Part shown: positions 1 to 7,723 of the stretch, piece by piece
Position numbering within the stretch: the stretch's first letter is position 1
Layout of the letters: each line of letters starts with the position of its first letter
Assembly: GCA_002340325.1 (NCBI GenBank)
Contig: DDLV01000073.1
Coordinates: 1-18,881, forward strand
Length of the DNA: 18,881 nucleotides
Reading direction: 5' to 3'
DNA from: Glaciecola sp. UBA2563
Lineage (GTDB): Bacteria > Pseudomonadota > Gammaproteobacteria > Enterobacterales > Alteromonadaceae
Notes under the pieces: generated by a model
What the model was told of the DNA's origin: nothing
The model's input: the letters and a program-made list of their open reading frames with translations, nothing else
Database searches by the model: none
Program-made: the position numbers and the translations under genes

Positions 1-32
1 CATTAATAGTATACAATTCACCACCTTTTTTG

Positions 33-59
33 AGGGGCGCAAGCGCCCCTTTTCGTTTT
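33..59 (+). terminator. Intrinsic terminator upstream of sspA
   Basis: A perfect GC-rich inverted repeat (AGGGGCGC at 33-40, GCGCCCCT at 43-50) is followed by TTTCGTTTT. This is a compact rho-independent terminator. It most likely ends the operon to the left of the window (in many gammaproteobacteria petABC, which is inference) or partly attenuates read-through into sspA, whose start lies about 40 bases downstream. Confidence 0.8.
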
Positions 60-97
60 AAAAAGATACCAAAATCTTGTAATCCGGAGGAACTTTA

Positions 98-730
98 ATG
101 GCTGTTGCCACTAACAAACGTTCAATTATGACCCTTTTTTCTGACAATCTTGATATCTACAGTCATCAGGCACGAATTGTCCTTGCGGAAAAAGGCGTAG
201 GCGTAGAAATTGTATTTACCGACCCTGCGCAAATAAATGAGGAATTGTTAGATTTGAATCCTTACGGCACTGTGCCTACTTTGGTCGATCGTGAATTGGT
301 GTTATACAAGTCCCACATCATAATGGAATATTTGGACGAGCGGTTCCCTCATCCTCCATTAATGCCTGTTTATCCAGTCTCGCGCGGACAAAGTCGCTTA
401 ATGATGCATCGTATAGAACAAGATTGGTATAGCCTTGCTGGCAGGATCTTTAGAGGCGAAGAGGGTAGTGATGAAGCACGCCAAGAGTTGAAAGAAGCTA
501 TTTTGTCACTCGCGCCAGTTTTTGGTGAAACGCCTTATTTCATGAGCGAGGAATTTAGTTTAGTTGATTGTTATCTCGCACCGTTGCTGTGGCGTTTACC
601 TGCATTAGACATCATGCTTAGCGGAACGGGTAGTAGAGAAGTTAATGCATATATGAAGCGCATATTTGAAAGGGCGTCATTTAAAGCCTCTCTTACCGAC
701 CAAGAGCGTGAAATCCATAACCCCTTGTAA
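98..730 (+). CDS. sspA: Stringent starvation protein A (SspA)
   Basis: This is an RNA-polymerase-associated transcription factor with a glutathione-S-transferase fold but no expected GST activity; in E. coli it supports stationary-phase and acid tolerance and phage P1 late transcription. At 210 aa it has the family's usual length. The N-terminal thioredoxin-like half starts MAVATNKRSIMTLFS and contains the signature around YLDERFPHPPLMPVYPVSRG, including the surface-exposed P84-H85-P86 motif needed for function in E. coli. The C-terminal helical half keeps SLVDCYLAPLLWRLP. The start is clear: GGAGG at 86-90 lies 7 nt before ATG. sspB follows after 25 nt on the same strand, the conserved pairing. 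Confidence 0.97.
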   Translation: MAVATNKRSIMTLFSDNLDIYSHQARIVLAEKGVGVEIVFTDPAQINEELLDLNPYGTVPTLVDRELVLYKSHIIMEYLDERFPHPPLMPVYPVSRGQSRLMMHRIEQDWYSLAGRIFRGEEGSDEARQELKEAILSLAPVFGETPYFMSEEFSLVDCYLAPLLWRLPALDIMLSGTGSREVNAYMKRIFERASFKASLTDQEREIHNPL

Positions 731-755
731 CATAAAATAGGCAAACATTGTATAA

Positions 756-1187
756 ATGGCGGACATGACTTCAACACAACCCTACATGCTGCGTGCATTC
801 TATGAGTGGATTGTTGATAATGGTTTAACGCCGTTTGTCGTTGTCAATACAGCATGGCCCAATGTTGAGGTGCCCGTGCAATACGTGAAAGACGGGCAAA
901 TCGTGCTGAATATCTCCCCTACAGCCTGTATCAACTTTTCGATGGACCTTGACGCGATATCTTTTCAGGCGAGATTCGGAGGCCAGCCTATGCAGGTCTT
1001 TTTTCCTTGTGGCGCGGTGAATGCTATTTACGCGAAAGAGAATGGCGCAGGATCAGTTTTCACCGAAGAACTACCGCCAACAGAAGCACAAGCTAATAAA
1101 GAATCAAAAGATACTGATCAATCACCCACGGACAATGCTAAACCTGCAAAAAGCAGCAAAAAAGCAACGCTAAAAGTCATCAAATAG
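756..1187 (+). CDS. sspB: ClpXP protease specificity-enhancing factor SspB
   Basis: This adaptor binds ssrA-tagged and some other substrates and tethers them to ClpX for degradation by ClpXP. The N-terminal substrate-binding domain (about residues 7-110) carries the family signatures LRAFYEWIVDNGLTP, QIVLNISP and YAKENGAGSVF. A low-complexity linker follows (about 112-134, rich in Asp, Ser, Lys and Pro). The protein ends in ATLKVIK, equivalent to the ClpX-binding XB tail of E. coli SspB, so the tethering module is intact. At 143 aa it is slightly shorter than the E. coli protein because of a shorter linker. No good Shine-Dalgarno precedes ATG 756; an in-frame ATG at 765 is an alternative. Translation may be coupled to sspA, 25 nt upstream. 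Confidence 0.96.
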   Translation: MADMTSTQPYMLRAFYEWIVDNGLTPFVVVNTAWPNVEVPVQYVKDGQIVLNISPTACINFSMDLDAISFQARFGGQPMQVFFPCGAVNAIYAKENGAGSVFTEELPPTEAQANKESKDTDQSPTDNAKPAKSSKKATLKVIK

Positions 1188-1220
1188 TTGTTATTTATCA
1201 ATGGCAAGAGACCATTCAGC

Positions 1221-1247
1221 TAACAAAACATTTTTTAATGTTTGTTA
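1221..1247. terminator. Weak AT-rich hairpin between convergent sspB and dolP
   Basis: TAACAAAACATT (1221-1232) and AATGTTTGTTA (1237-1247) form an inverted repeat with one bulged base and a TTTT loop. It sits between the convergent stops of sspB and dolP, where a bidirectional terminator would be expected. The stem is AT-rich and lacks a clean U-tract on either strand, so the assignment is tentative. Confidence 0.3.
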
Positions 1248-1267
1248 TCCACGAATCTAAAACTCGA

Positions 1268-1852
1268 TTAGTCAGTTAGCTCCAAAACACGAACTACTTT
1301 AGTAACGCCTTTAACATTCCTTGCTAATTCAATCGTTGCTGTAGCCTCTTCACGAGTAAGTTTTCCCATAATGAATACTTCAGAGTCTTCCACTATCAAG
1401 TCGAGCTTTAAAAGTGGGACGTCTTCATTTGCCGTCATTAACGTTCTAATTTTTGTTCCAAGCCATATATCGTGCATAGTTGACGTGGCGGGAATGGGCT
1501 CGCCAAGTCTTATTTGATTATGCACTCTTAAAACATGCTCGACATTTCGTGCTTTTTTCTCCGCCAGACTGATGATTGATTCCTGACTCGCTTGCCCAGT
1601 CAGCAGTACTTGACCGTTATAGACATGCACACTTATAGCGGCCTCTTCATCAATGCCGGGAATGGTATTTATGGCATTATTGACTCTTGAGTCTGTGGTT
1701 TTGTCGTCAATTTGAGTGCCCAAACTTCGTCTATCTGAAGCAGATGTGGCGGCGCCTGCTGCACCAACAGCAACGACTGACGCACATCCGGATAAAACGA
1801 GGGGGGCGATAATAATAACTAACATAAAAAATTTAGATTTATACATTTTCAT
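1268..1852 (-). CDS. dolP: BON-domain outer-membrane lipoprotein DolP (YraP)
   Basis: DolP is an outer-membrane lipoprotein linked in E. coli to envelope integrity and quality control of the BAM machinery and to septal localisation. A lipoprotein signal (positive N-terminus, hydrophobic run, lipobox L20-S21-G22-C23) is followed by Ala at +2, which favours the outer membrane. Two BON domains follow, at about residues 50-118 and 125-192; each shows the alternating pattern with a central glycine (NGQVLLTGQ in the first, DSEVFIMGKLT in the second). Length 194 aa is normal. It is the last gene of lpoA-yraN-diaA-dolP, 35 nt after diaA. The Shine-Dalgarno is weak, and Met3 is an alternative start. 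Confidence 0.95.
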   Translation of the reverse strand: MKMYKSKFFMLVIIIAPLVLSGCASVVAVGAAGAATSASDRRSLGTQIDDKTTDSRVNNAINTIPGIDEEAAISVHVYNGQVLLTGQASQESIISLAEKKARNVEHVLRVHNQIRLGEPIPATSTMHDIWLGTKIRTLMTANEDVPLLKLDLIVEDSEVFIMGKLTREEATATIELARNVKGVTKVVRVLELTD

Positions 1853-1887
1853 CTACTGCTCTTCTAACTACTTTGTATTCAGCTGGT

Positions 1888-2484
1888 TTAGTTGCCATGC
1901 TCTTCTATGGGGAACAATGCGTTGTCGATTGCTTCACATAAGTTATGAATAATTAATAAATGCACTTCTTGTATTCGTGCTGTCCGCTGAGATGGAACCC
2001 TAATCTCAACGTCGTTTTCACCAATAAAACCTGCCATTTCACCACCATCTTTACCGGTGAGTGCAACGATTGTCATATCGCGAGCCAACGCAGCTTGCAT
2101 CGCTTTAATGACATTTGGGGAATTGCCGCTGGTGGAAATGGCCAAAAGTATATCGCCAGGCTGTCCGAGTGCTTTTACTTGCTTTGAAAACACTTCATCA
2201 TACGAAAAATCATTTGCGATTGACGTTATCGTTGAACTGTCAGTCGTCAACGCGACTGCAGGCAATGAGGGGCGGTCTCGCTCATACCTGTTTAGCAATT
2301 CCGACGAAAAATGCTGAGCGTCACCCGCTGAGCCGCCATTTCCACATGAGAGTATTTTATTACCTTGGATCAGGGTTTGAATCATCATCGCAGCGCCTTT
2401 AGCGATAAACTCTGGCAGAGCCTCAGATGCTGCGATTTTGGTTTGGATTGAATCGTTAAAATTCTTCTTAATATTTTCAATCAT
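1888..2484 (-). CDS. diaA: DnaA initiator-associating protein DiaA
   Basis: DiaA is a tetrameric SIS-domain protein that binds DnaA and promotes ordered assembly on oriC for timely replication initiation. The single SIS fold spans nearly the whole 198 aa. Visible motifs are ILSCGNGGSAGDAQHFSSEL (about residues 44-63), the ISTSGNSPNVIKAM loop, the VALTGKDGG segment, and a C-terminal RTARIQEVHLLIIHNLCEAID helix typical of DiaA/GmhA. GmhA (sedoheptulose-7-phosphate isomerase) is the close paralogue; the position between yraN and dolP makes DiaA the right call. It starts 30 nt after the yraN stop, without a strong Shine-Dalgarno. Confidence 0.95.
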   Translation of the reverse strand: MIENIKKNFNDSIQTKIAASEALPEFIAKGAAMMIQTLIQGNKILSCGNGGSAGDAQHFSSELLNRYERDRPSLPAVALTTDSSTITSIANDFSYDEVFSKQVKALGQPGDILLAISTSGNSPNVIKAMQAALARDMTIVALTGKDGGEMAGFIGENDVEIRVPSQRTARIQEVHLLIIHNLCEAIDNALFPIEEHGN

Positions 2485-2514
2485 GGTATGACTTATTCAC
2501 TGTTGATGTTAGTA

Positions 2515-2931
2515 CTAGTAACTAATTCCTTGTAGCCATTCTATCTCTTGATTATCAACAGCAACGAGGTCGAGACGTATATCTTGGTCGTGTATGTTAA
2601 GTTGCTTTTCAGCAAAAAAACACATGATGCTTCTTATCATACGACTTTTCTTGGTTGAGGTGAAATACTCAGCGGCAATTCCTCTATCGTCATCCTTTCG
2701 AAATTTGACCTCAACAAATATCCAAAGTTGCGCAGATTTAAAAATTAGGTCTATTTCGCCAAGCTTACACTTATAGTTTTCTGTTACAAACGTTAGATCT
2801 TGGGCAAGTAGATAACTTTTTACTTGCTGTTCTACCGCAAGCCCTCGTTCATAGGCATACCACTGCTTAATTGTTGTTTCTCGCAAATCGGTTATTGATG
2901 GAAAGCACATCAAGGTTGCGCTGTATTTCAT
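2515..2931 (-). CDS. yraN: UPF0102 protein YraN, endonuclease-like fold
   Basis: This is a member of the UPF0102/YraN family, which has a restriction-endonuclease-like fold and no firmly assigned role. The core motifs are present: YERGLAVEQQVKSYL, then GEIDLIFK, then WIFVEVKFRKDD. Together these give the Asp and Glu-x-Lys pattern of PD-(D/E)xK nucleases. Length 138 aa is close to the family norm. The reading frame overlaps the 3' end of lpoA by about 65 nt. ATG 2931 has no clear Shine-Dalgarno and ATG 2910 (Met8) is equally possible, so the start is uncertain. The overlap suggests translational coupling to lpoA. Confidence 0.9.
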   Translation of the reverse strand: MKYSATLMCFPSITDLRETTIKQWYAYERGLAVEQQVKSYLLAQDLTFVTENYKCKLGEIDLIFKSAQLWIFVEVKFRKDDDRGIAAEYFTSTKKSRMIRSIMCFFAEKQLNIHDQDIRLDLVAVDNQEIEWLQGISY

Positions 2932-4753
2932 TATTTTTCATCGAAAGAGTGCCCGTCAGCCCTTCTCTTTGGATATTTGCAAATACGTTCATTTGTACAT
3001 TGTTTTTCACCAACGTAAACGCATCATATCCAAAGGCAAACAATCGTAAAAATGATGTTGATGGCTGTTTGAAAACGTTATCAATGTTTTGTGCTAAGTC
3101 TGAATTTCTGCCAGAAGGTTGTACAAACGGCATGTCCATAAACACCATGTTGCGGAGATCTCTGAGGCTGTTTTTATTTTGCTTATGAGAATAGCTAAAG
3201 GAGCTGGCGTACACAGGTAGGTTTTCGTTTTCAAACAGGCTGATACTGGATTCAATAATTGGGTTAATTAACTCAACTTGTTGTGCGTTTGCGAATACTA
3301 CAAATGCATCTACATCGCGCCTATTTCTAGTGACACTATGTACTTTTTCTGTTGTTAAATTTGAAATCTGTTGGATACGCTGCTTACTCTGCAATACACC
3401 AAGTGCGCCAGTGATACCAACGCGCATGCTCTTGTTATCGCTGAAGCTTACGTCTGCCGGCGTCTGATTGTTATCAGTCTCCCAAACGTCGATAAATGTG
3501 TCTCGCATTCTCTTTGCCCTGCTTCCTGATGCATAAATCAAAATGGGATTTGCAATATTAGACCGCATCATTCTGTTGGCAATCTGTTTGGCTTCTTGTT
3601 CAGGGGAAAGCGAAAAATATGATGCACTTACATGCATCTCATCCAATTGAGGTGAATTTAAAAACAACGTATTGGTGCCTGGTCTTATTTTATCTTCAAT
3701 TTCCGCGATGTGAGAGGGTAATAAAGGGCCAATGACATGGCTAAAAAGTAAAAAGTCTAAATTTTTTACGTCTTCTTTTAGTGTTGAATTTGAGCCTGTG
3801 TCAATAAATTCAATTTCTGGAATTTTTTCTGGTTGCGCTTGCAATAGCGAAGAATTAGAAAAATAGGCCGTTACGATACCATTTTTTATTGCTTCAGCTT
3901 GCGCTGATAGTCTACCTGAGAGCGGCAGTAATACAGCAATTCTGTTGCTGTTGTTTAATGGCGTTTGCAAAAACGTGTAGACTTCTAAGGGAATTTTTTC
4001 AAGCAGCTGATTATCTGCATTCGTAGTTATCCACGTATTTAGTTTTTGTTGGCGCGCTCTATCATCTAATGTGATATCTGCGATAATGTCATACATCGCC
4101 AGATAGCTTGATACCCGTGGCTCATTGCGAGCCATCTCATTGCGTTGTTGTTCTGACTTGGCAGTAACCGAACGCCAAATAAGCTCTCCTTTTATTTCAA
4201 ACAATGCAGAATCTGTCGGACGCATCGATATCGTGGTTAAAAAACTTGATTCTGCCGGTGTCTCAAGAATAGATAGCGCCTCTAGCGCAACTTCTAATCG
4301 CTTACTTGGGACATCATTTGATGAGCTGAGGTCTTTCGCGTTAGATAACCATCCTTCTATTTTAGCAACTTCTCCATCATCAATACTGCCATCTAGAAAC
4401 ATTGACAGCATGAGGCATTCGCTTCGCAATAGCTCAGCATTGAGAAGCTGCGCATCGAGGATAATTTCATCAATAATATGCCAAACGACCAGCTCTGTGT
4501 TTGCACATTGGCCAACCGACTGTTGTAACCTTGCATAATCCAACAGCGACCATATGGTTGCGGCTTTGTCTCCATTTCTCTCAAAATCAGAGATGATATC
4601 GTCAATTTCAGAAGACTGTTCTATTTCCTCATACTCGACTTCAGCGGGTTTGTTTGTGGTAACTGGTTGATTCACTACTCTTGTAGCAGAACCGCCACAA
4701 GCTGAAAGTAGAAATGAAAGAAGCAGAACTATATAGAACCAGACGTTTTTCAA
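2867..4753 (-). CDS. lpoA: Penicillin-binding protein activator LpoA
   Basis: LpoA is an outer-membrane lipoprotein that reaches through the periplasm to activate the peptidoglycan synthase PBP1A. It has a signal peptide with lipobox L16-S17-A18-C19 and Gly at +2. A helical, TPR-like N-terminal region follows (about residues 45-260), then a periplasmic-binding-protein-like C-terminal domain starting near RIAVLLPLSGRLSAQAEAI (271 onward) and running to about 615. Length 628 aa fits the family. The start is TTG at 4753: AAGGG lies 7 nt upstream and the signal peptide begins directly at this codon. It is the first gene of its cluster and is divergent from rsmI, as in E. coli (yraM/yraL). Confidence 0.94.
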   Translation of the reverse strand: MKNVWFYIVLLLSFLLSACGGSATRVVNQPVTTNKPAEVEYEEIEQSSEIDDIISDFERNGDKAATIWSLLDYARLQQSVGQCANTELVVWHIIDEIILDAQLLNAELLRSECLMLSMFLDGSIDDGEVAKIEGWLSNAKDLSSSNDVPSKRLEVALEALSILETPAESSFLTTISMRPTDSALFEIKGELIWRSVTAKSEQQRNEMARNEPRVSSYLAMYDIIADITLDDRARQQKLNTWITTNADNQLLEKIPLEVYTFLQTPLNNSNRIAVLLPLSGRLSAQAEAIKNGIVTAYFSNSSLLQAQPEKIPEIEFIDTGSNSTLKEDVKNLDFLLFSHVIGPLLPSHIAEIEDKIRPGTNTLFLNSPQLDEMHVSASYFSLSPEQEAKQIANRMMRSNIANPILIYASGSRAKRMRDTFIDVWETDNNQTPADVSFSDNKSMRVGITGALGVLQSKQRIQQISNLTTEKVHSVTRNRRDVDAFVVFANAQQVELINPIIESSISLFENENLPVYASSFSYSHKQNKNSLRDLRNMVFMDMPFVQPSGRNSDLAQNIDNVFKQPSTSFLRLFAFGYDAFTLVKNNVQMNVFANIQREGLTGTLSMKNNEIQRNLDVLSINNRFARNNN

Positions 4754-4828
4754 AATCTTACCCTTTATTTACATAACGCAACTACCACAGTTGCTGAAAG
4801 TATCTTTTAGTTGAATAAGTCTACAGTT

Positions 4829-4845
4829 TGGCGTGCAAAACGCCA
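4829..4845. repeat. Short perfect dyad in the lpoA-rsmI intergenic region
   Basis: TGGCGT (4829-4834) and ACGCCA (4840-4845) are perfect inverted arms around a 5-nt loop, within the 272-nt divergent region. There is no U-tract, so it is not an evident terminator. It may be an operator or a leader hairpin of the lpoA transcript. The rest of this region is AT-rich. TATACT at 4981-4986 could be a -10 box for rsmI, but no good -35 accompanies it. Confidence 0.35.
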
Positions 4846-5025
4846 GCGAATTAATACATAACTGCACGAACATTCAGTGGTCATTAGACGTTTAGTTCCG
4901 AACAATTAACTTAAGCATATGAGTTCCAAGATAAACAAGTGCTAACGCAATGCGTTGTATCTTAACGATTATTCATCAAGTATACTCTTGTTTACGCATA
5001 CTAACTCAAAATTACAACTACTTAG

Positions 5026-5853
5026 ATGCAAGCTACTTTATACATTGTGCCAACGCCTATTGGTAATCTTGACGATATAACAATTCGAGCAATAGAGGTC
5101 CTAAAAACTGTCGATTTTATCGCTTGCGAAGATACACGGCACACCGCTAAGTTACTGCAACATTTTAATATAACAACTGATAAAATTAGTTTGCATCAAC
5201 ACAATGAGACACAAAGAAGTGTGCAGATAGTTGCGCTTTTAAATGAAGGGAAGCAAATAGCGCTAGTTTCAGATGCTGGTACCCCGTTGATTAATGATCC
5301 CGGGTATGAACTTGTCAATCTCTGTCGTGATGAAGGCATCAACGTGACTGCGTTGCCTGGACCTTGTGCATTTGTTACTGCGTTATCGTCGAGTGGGTTT
5401 CCGACAACTAAATTTTGTTTCGCTGGATTTTTTCCCATTAAGAATCAGGCGCGTCTGCAGATGCTGGAAGAAGTAGCAAATGCGTTTGTGACCTATGTGT
5501 TTTATGAATCACCACGGAGAATCTTACCTACAATAGCCCTCATTGCTCAGGAATACCCATTAATGCAAGCAATGATTGCTAAGGAACTTACCAAGACTCA
5601 TGAGAACTATGTCGGCGGCAATGCAGACGAAATCGTAAAGTGGCTCAAGGAAGACATTACTCGGCAAAAAGGAGAGTTTGTTTTGATCCTGCGCGCAAAC
5701 AACACAGAGGATAATGCGCAAGTGCCATCGGAAGCAATGGCACTTCTTAATGCATTAGCAAAAGAACTACCAAAAAAGCGGGCTGCAAAGCTAGTAGCTG
5801 AGCATTATGGTTTGAATACAAAATTGCTTTATAACGCTTTACTAAATAAATAA
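5026..5853 (+). CDS. rsmI: 16S rRNA (cytidine-1402-2'-O)-methyltransferase RsmI
   Basis: RsmI uses S-adenosylmethionine to 2'-O-methylate C1402 in the decoding centre of 16S rRNA. It has the tetrapyrrole-methylase fold. The first motif, LYIVPTPIGNLDDITIRA, is at the N-terminus. CEDTRHTAKLL follows near residue 35, then the SAM-site motif LVSDAGTPLINDPGYELV (about 84-101), the ALPGPCAFVTALSSSGFP segment, and YESPRRI and AKELTKTHE motifs of the second domain. Length 275 aa is normal. ATG 5026 has no strong Shine-Dalgarno but aligns with the family N-terminus. It diverges from lpoA. About 66 nt separate its stop from the convergent end of the yjf-like operon, with no clear terminator hairpin between. 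Confidence 0.96.
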   Translation: MQATLYIVPTPIGNLDDITIRAIEVLKTVDFIACEDTRHTAKLLQHFNITTDKISLHQHNETQRSVQIVALLNEGKQIALVSDAGTPLINDPGYELVNLCRDEGINVTALPGPCAFVTALSSSGFPTTKFCFAGFFPIKNQARLQMLEEVANAFVTYVFYESPRRILPTIALIAQEYPLMQAMIAKELTKTHENYVGGNADEIVKWLKEDITRQKGEFVLILRANNTEDNAQVPSEAMALLNALAKELPKKRAAKLVAEHYGLNTKLLYNALLNK

Positions 5854-5919
5854 ACGCATTTAATGGTTAATTGGCAAGGACGTTTTACGCAAAAGAGGGG
5901 TAACTCAATAGAGGTGGTT

Positions 5920-7098
5920 TCAAAGAATAATATGCGGAAGGTAACGGCTGAGGTCTTGTGTAATACTTTGCTTGTCTTCTCTGATTGAAATACCGGCAGC
6001 TTGATTATCAACGAGCCAACTTCCAATAAGGGTGTGATTACCAGAAAACTGCGGAAGAGGCGAACGCTCTTGAAAAATAAAACCCTCCACTCCATAAGGA
6101 CCGTCAGAATGTACGTCTTTATCTGAGATGACACCTTGAGCATCGGTAAAATATATATTGGCACCTTCGCGAGAGAATATTGGTTTTTTTACCAATTGCA
6201 TGTGCTCTGGAATTTTGTACAGTTCGTCCTCGAAAAACGAAGGTAGAAGATTTGGATGATTAGGGAACATTCGCCATAGCATTGGCAGTAGCGCTTTATT
6301 TGAAATGATCGCCTTCCACGGCGGCTCTAACCAACGCATATTCTGCTTTCCAAGATGAGCAGAATACTCATCCTCAAACATAAATTCCCATGGATATAAT
6401 TTAAAAATCCATGTAATTACCTGATCATCGACATCTGTGAATTCATTTTTATTATCAATGCCGATGTCCTCAATATAAACAAACGCAGTATCAAGGCCAG
6501 CGGCTTTTGCGCAGTCTTCCAAATACTGTACGGTACCTCGGTCTTCATCGGTGTCTTTGCAGCAAGCAAAGTGTAAGATGCGTCCAGGCGTTAGAGCATG
6601 TAACTCAATAAAGCGGTTAACCAGTTTTTCTTGAAGCGAGTTAAATTGATCGGAAGCTCTTGCAAGTAATTGATTGTCAACATTATTTTCCAACCACAAC
6701 CATTGCCAAAACCCTGTTTCATACACTGAGGTTGGTGTGTCAGCGTTGTTTTCATAGAGTTTTGCATGTCCTTTGCCATCGTAGGTCAGGTCAAGTCGTG
6801 AATATAATGAAGGGTCTCCGTTTTTCCAGCTATCTCGAATTAGCTCCCAGTGCTGACGAGGGATAGCAAATTTATTGAGAAGGCTCTCATCATTGACAAC
6901 TTTATCGACAACCTCTAAACACATTGCATGTATTTCTTCAGTTGGCGCTTCTAAATCATTTTCAATTTGTTCTAACGTGAATTGGTAATAAGCAGATTCA
7001 TCCCAATACTTCTCGCCATACATAGTATGAAACTGAAATCCATATTCATGCGCGAGCGCTTGCCAGTTAGGACGCTCAGGGCAGGGGATGCGTAGCAC
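5920..7098 (-). CDS. yjfC: Glutathionylspermidine-synthase-family ATP-grasp ligase (YjfC/YgiC-like)
   Basis: This is an ATP-grasp carbon-nitrogen ligase of the C-terminal glutathionylspermidine synthase family, close to E. coli YgiC and YjfC. The amidase half of bifunctional Gsp is absent. Its true substrates are not established. Visible motifs are YGFQFHTMYGEKYWDESAYY near the N-terminus, the signature DGKGHAKLYENNADTPTSVYE (about residues 108-128), and KKPIFSREGANIYF near the C-terminus, part of the ATP-grasp nucleotide site. Length 392 aa matches the single-domain family. The start is GTG at 7098, directly after the DUF1190 stop; the N-terminus (ERPNW, HEYGFQFHTMYG) aligns with YgiC from this codon. 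It is the last gene of the six-gene operon and is predicted cytoplasmic. Confidence 0.93.
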   Translation of the reverse strand: MLRIPCPERPNWQALAHEYGFQFHTMYGEKYWDESAYYQFTLEQIENDLEAPTEEIHAMCLEVVDKVVNDESLLNKFAIPRQHWELIRDSWKNGDPSLYSRLDLTYDGKGHAKLYENNADTPTSVYETGFWQWLWLENNVDNQLLARASDQFNSLQEKLVNRFIELHALTPGRILHFACCKDTDEDRGTVQYLEDCAKAAGLDTAFVYIEDIGIDNKNEFTDVDDQVITWIFKLYPWEFMFEDEYSAHLGKQNMRWLEPPWKAIISNKALLPMLWRMFPNHPNLLPSFFEDELYKIPEHMQLVKKPIFSREGANIYFTDAQGVISDKDVHSDGPYGVEGFIFQERSPLPQFSGNHTLIGSWLVDNQAAGISIREDKQSITQDLSRYLPHIIL

Positions 7099-7710
7099 TC
7101 AACCTCCCCAGCCTTTTGATTTTCCGCTGCTTCCCCAGTTGCTTTTCGCAGACGCTGTTGAGCCAAATCCGCCTCTAGACATCGTACGAGTGACCTTAGG
7201 TTTTGGCTTTAACGCTTCGCGCGACATTCTATAGGAGGATTTTCCTGGAGAGCCAATAACAAACCCGTCGCTTGTCATTATCTTATTGCGGTTGGCACCT
7301 CTGCCAGTATACAGGTAGCTTGGGTGGCTATGTTTATATCGATACTTGCGCTCTATAGCATCACCGACTTCGTCAATCACTTCAGCTACGATGTAGCCCG
7401 CCATTATCGGAATAAAATAACTGCCGCGGTCTTCGCAATAATTAAACTCTTCAATACAGTCTCTTTCAAATCTGTACCGAGGCGCCGTTGACTCTGCATC
7501 TGCTAGGGCCTGTTCATAGGCAGCTTCACACGCTTCTCGACCGAGAGAGGTCTGATTTTCACAATCGTCAACTGACATTACGAACTTAACTTCCTCATCG
7601 GAAGAGCCCGACGAACAGCCCATCAGAACAGCCAATGATACTGGTGCCAGCGCAAAAACCCGCGAGTGCTTGCGCAATAGATTTAGGTCAAGGATAGAAG
7701 AACGTTTCAT
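7099..7710 (-). CDS. yjfM: DUF1190 lipoprotein (YgiB/YjfM-like)
   Basis: This is a DUF1190 family protein of unknown function, encoded next to the ATP-grasp gene as in E. coli ygiBC and yjfMC. The N-terminus has basic residues and a hydrophobic segment ending in L29-M30-G31-C32, a plausible if imperfect lipobox (Met at -2). Family features include DDCENQTSLGREACEAAYEQ, the ESTAPRYRFERDCIEEF segment, a short hydrophobic stretch YFIPIMAGYIVAEV, and MSRGGFGS near the end. Four Cys after the lipobox could form disulfides. The tail is rich in Ser, Gly and Lys and ends in -GWGG. Length is 203 aa. GGAG at 7718-7721 lies 7 nt before ATG, and the gap to the DUF350 gene is 13 nt. Confidence 0.92.
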   Translation of the reverse strand: MKRSSILDLNLLRKHSRVFALAPVSLAVLMGCSSGSSDEEVKFVMSVDDCENQTSLGREACEAAYEQALADAESTAPRYRFERDCIEEFNYCEDRGSYFIPIMAGYIVAEVIDEVGDAIERKYRYKHSHPSYLYTGRGANRNKIMTSDGFVIGSPGKSSYRMSREALKPKPKVTRTMSRGGFGSTASAKSNWGSSGKSKGWGG

Positions 7711-7723
7711 GCTCTGTCTCCGG

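Noticed and set aside
1888..2484. GmhA sedoheptulose-7-phosphate isomerase
   Set aside because: SIS-domain similarity is shared, but the yraN-diaA-dolP context and length indicate DiaA.
4754..5025. Small RNA or RNase P RNA gene between lpoA and rsmI
   Set aside because: rnpB lies near this locus in some gammaproteobacteria, but none of its conserved blocks is recognisable here and the interval is too short for it.
5854..5919. Terminator between convergent rsmI and yjfC
   Set aside because: No stem of useful length with a U-tract is present on either strand.
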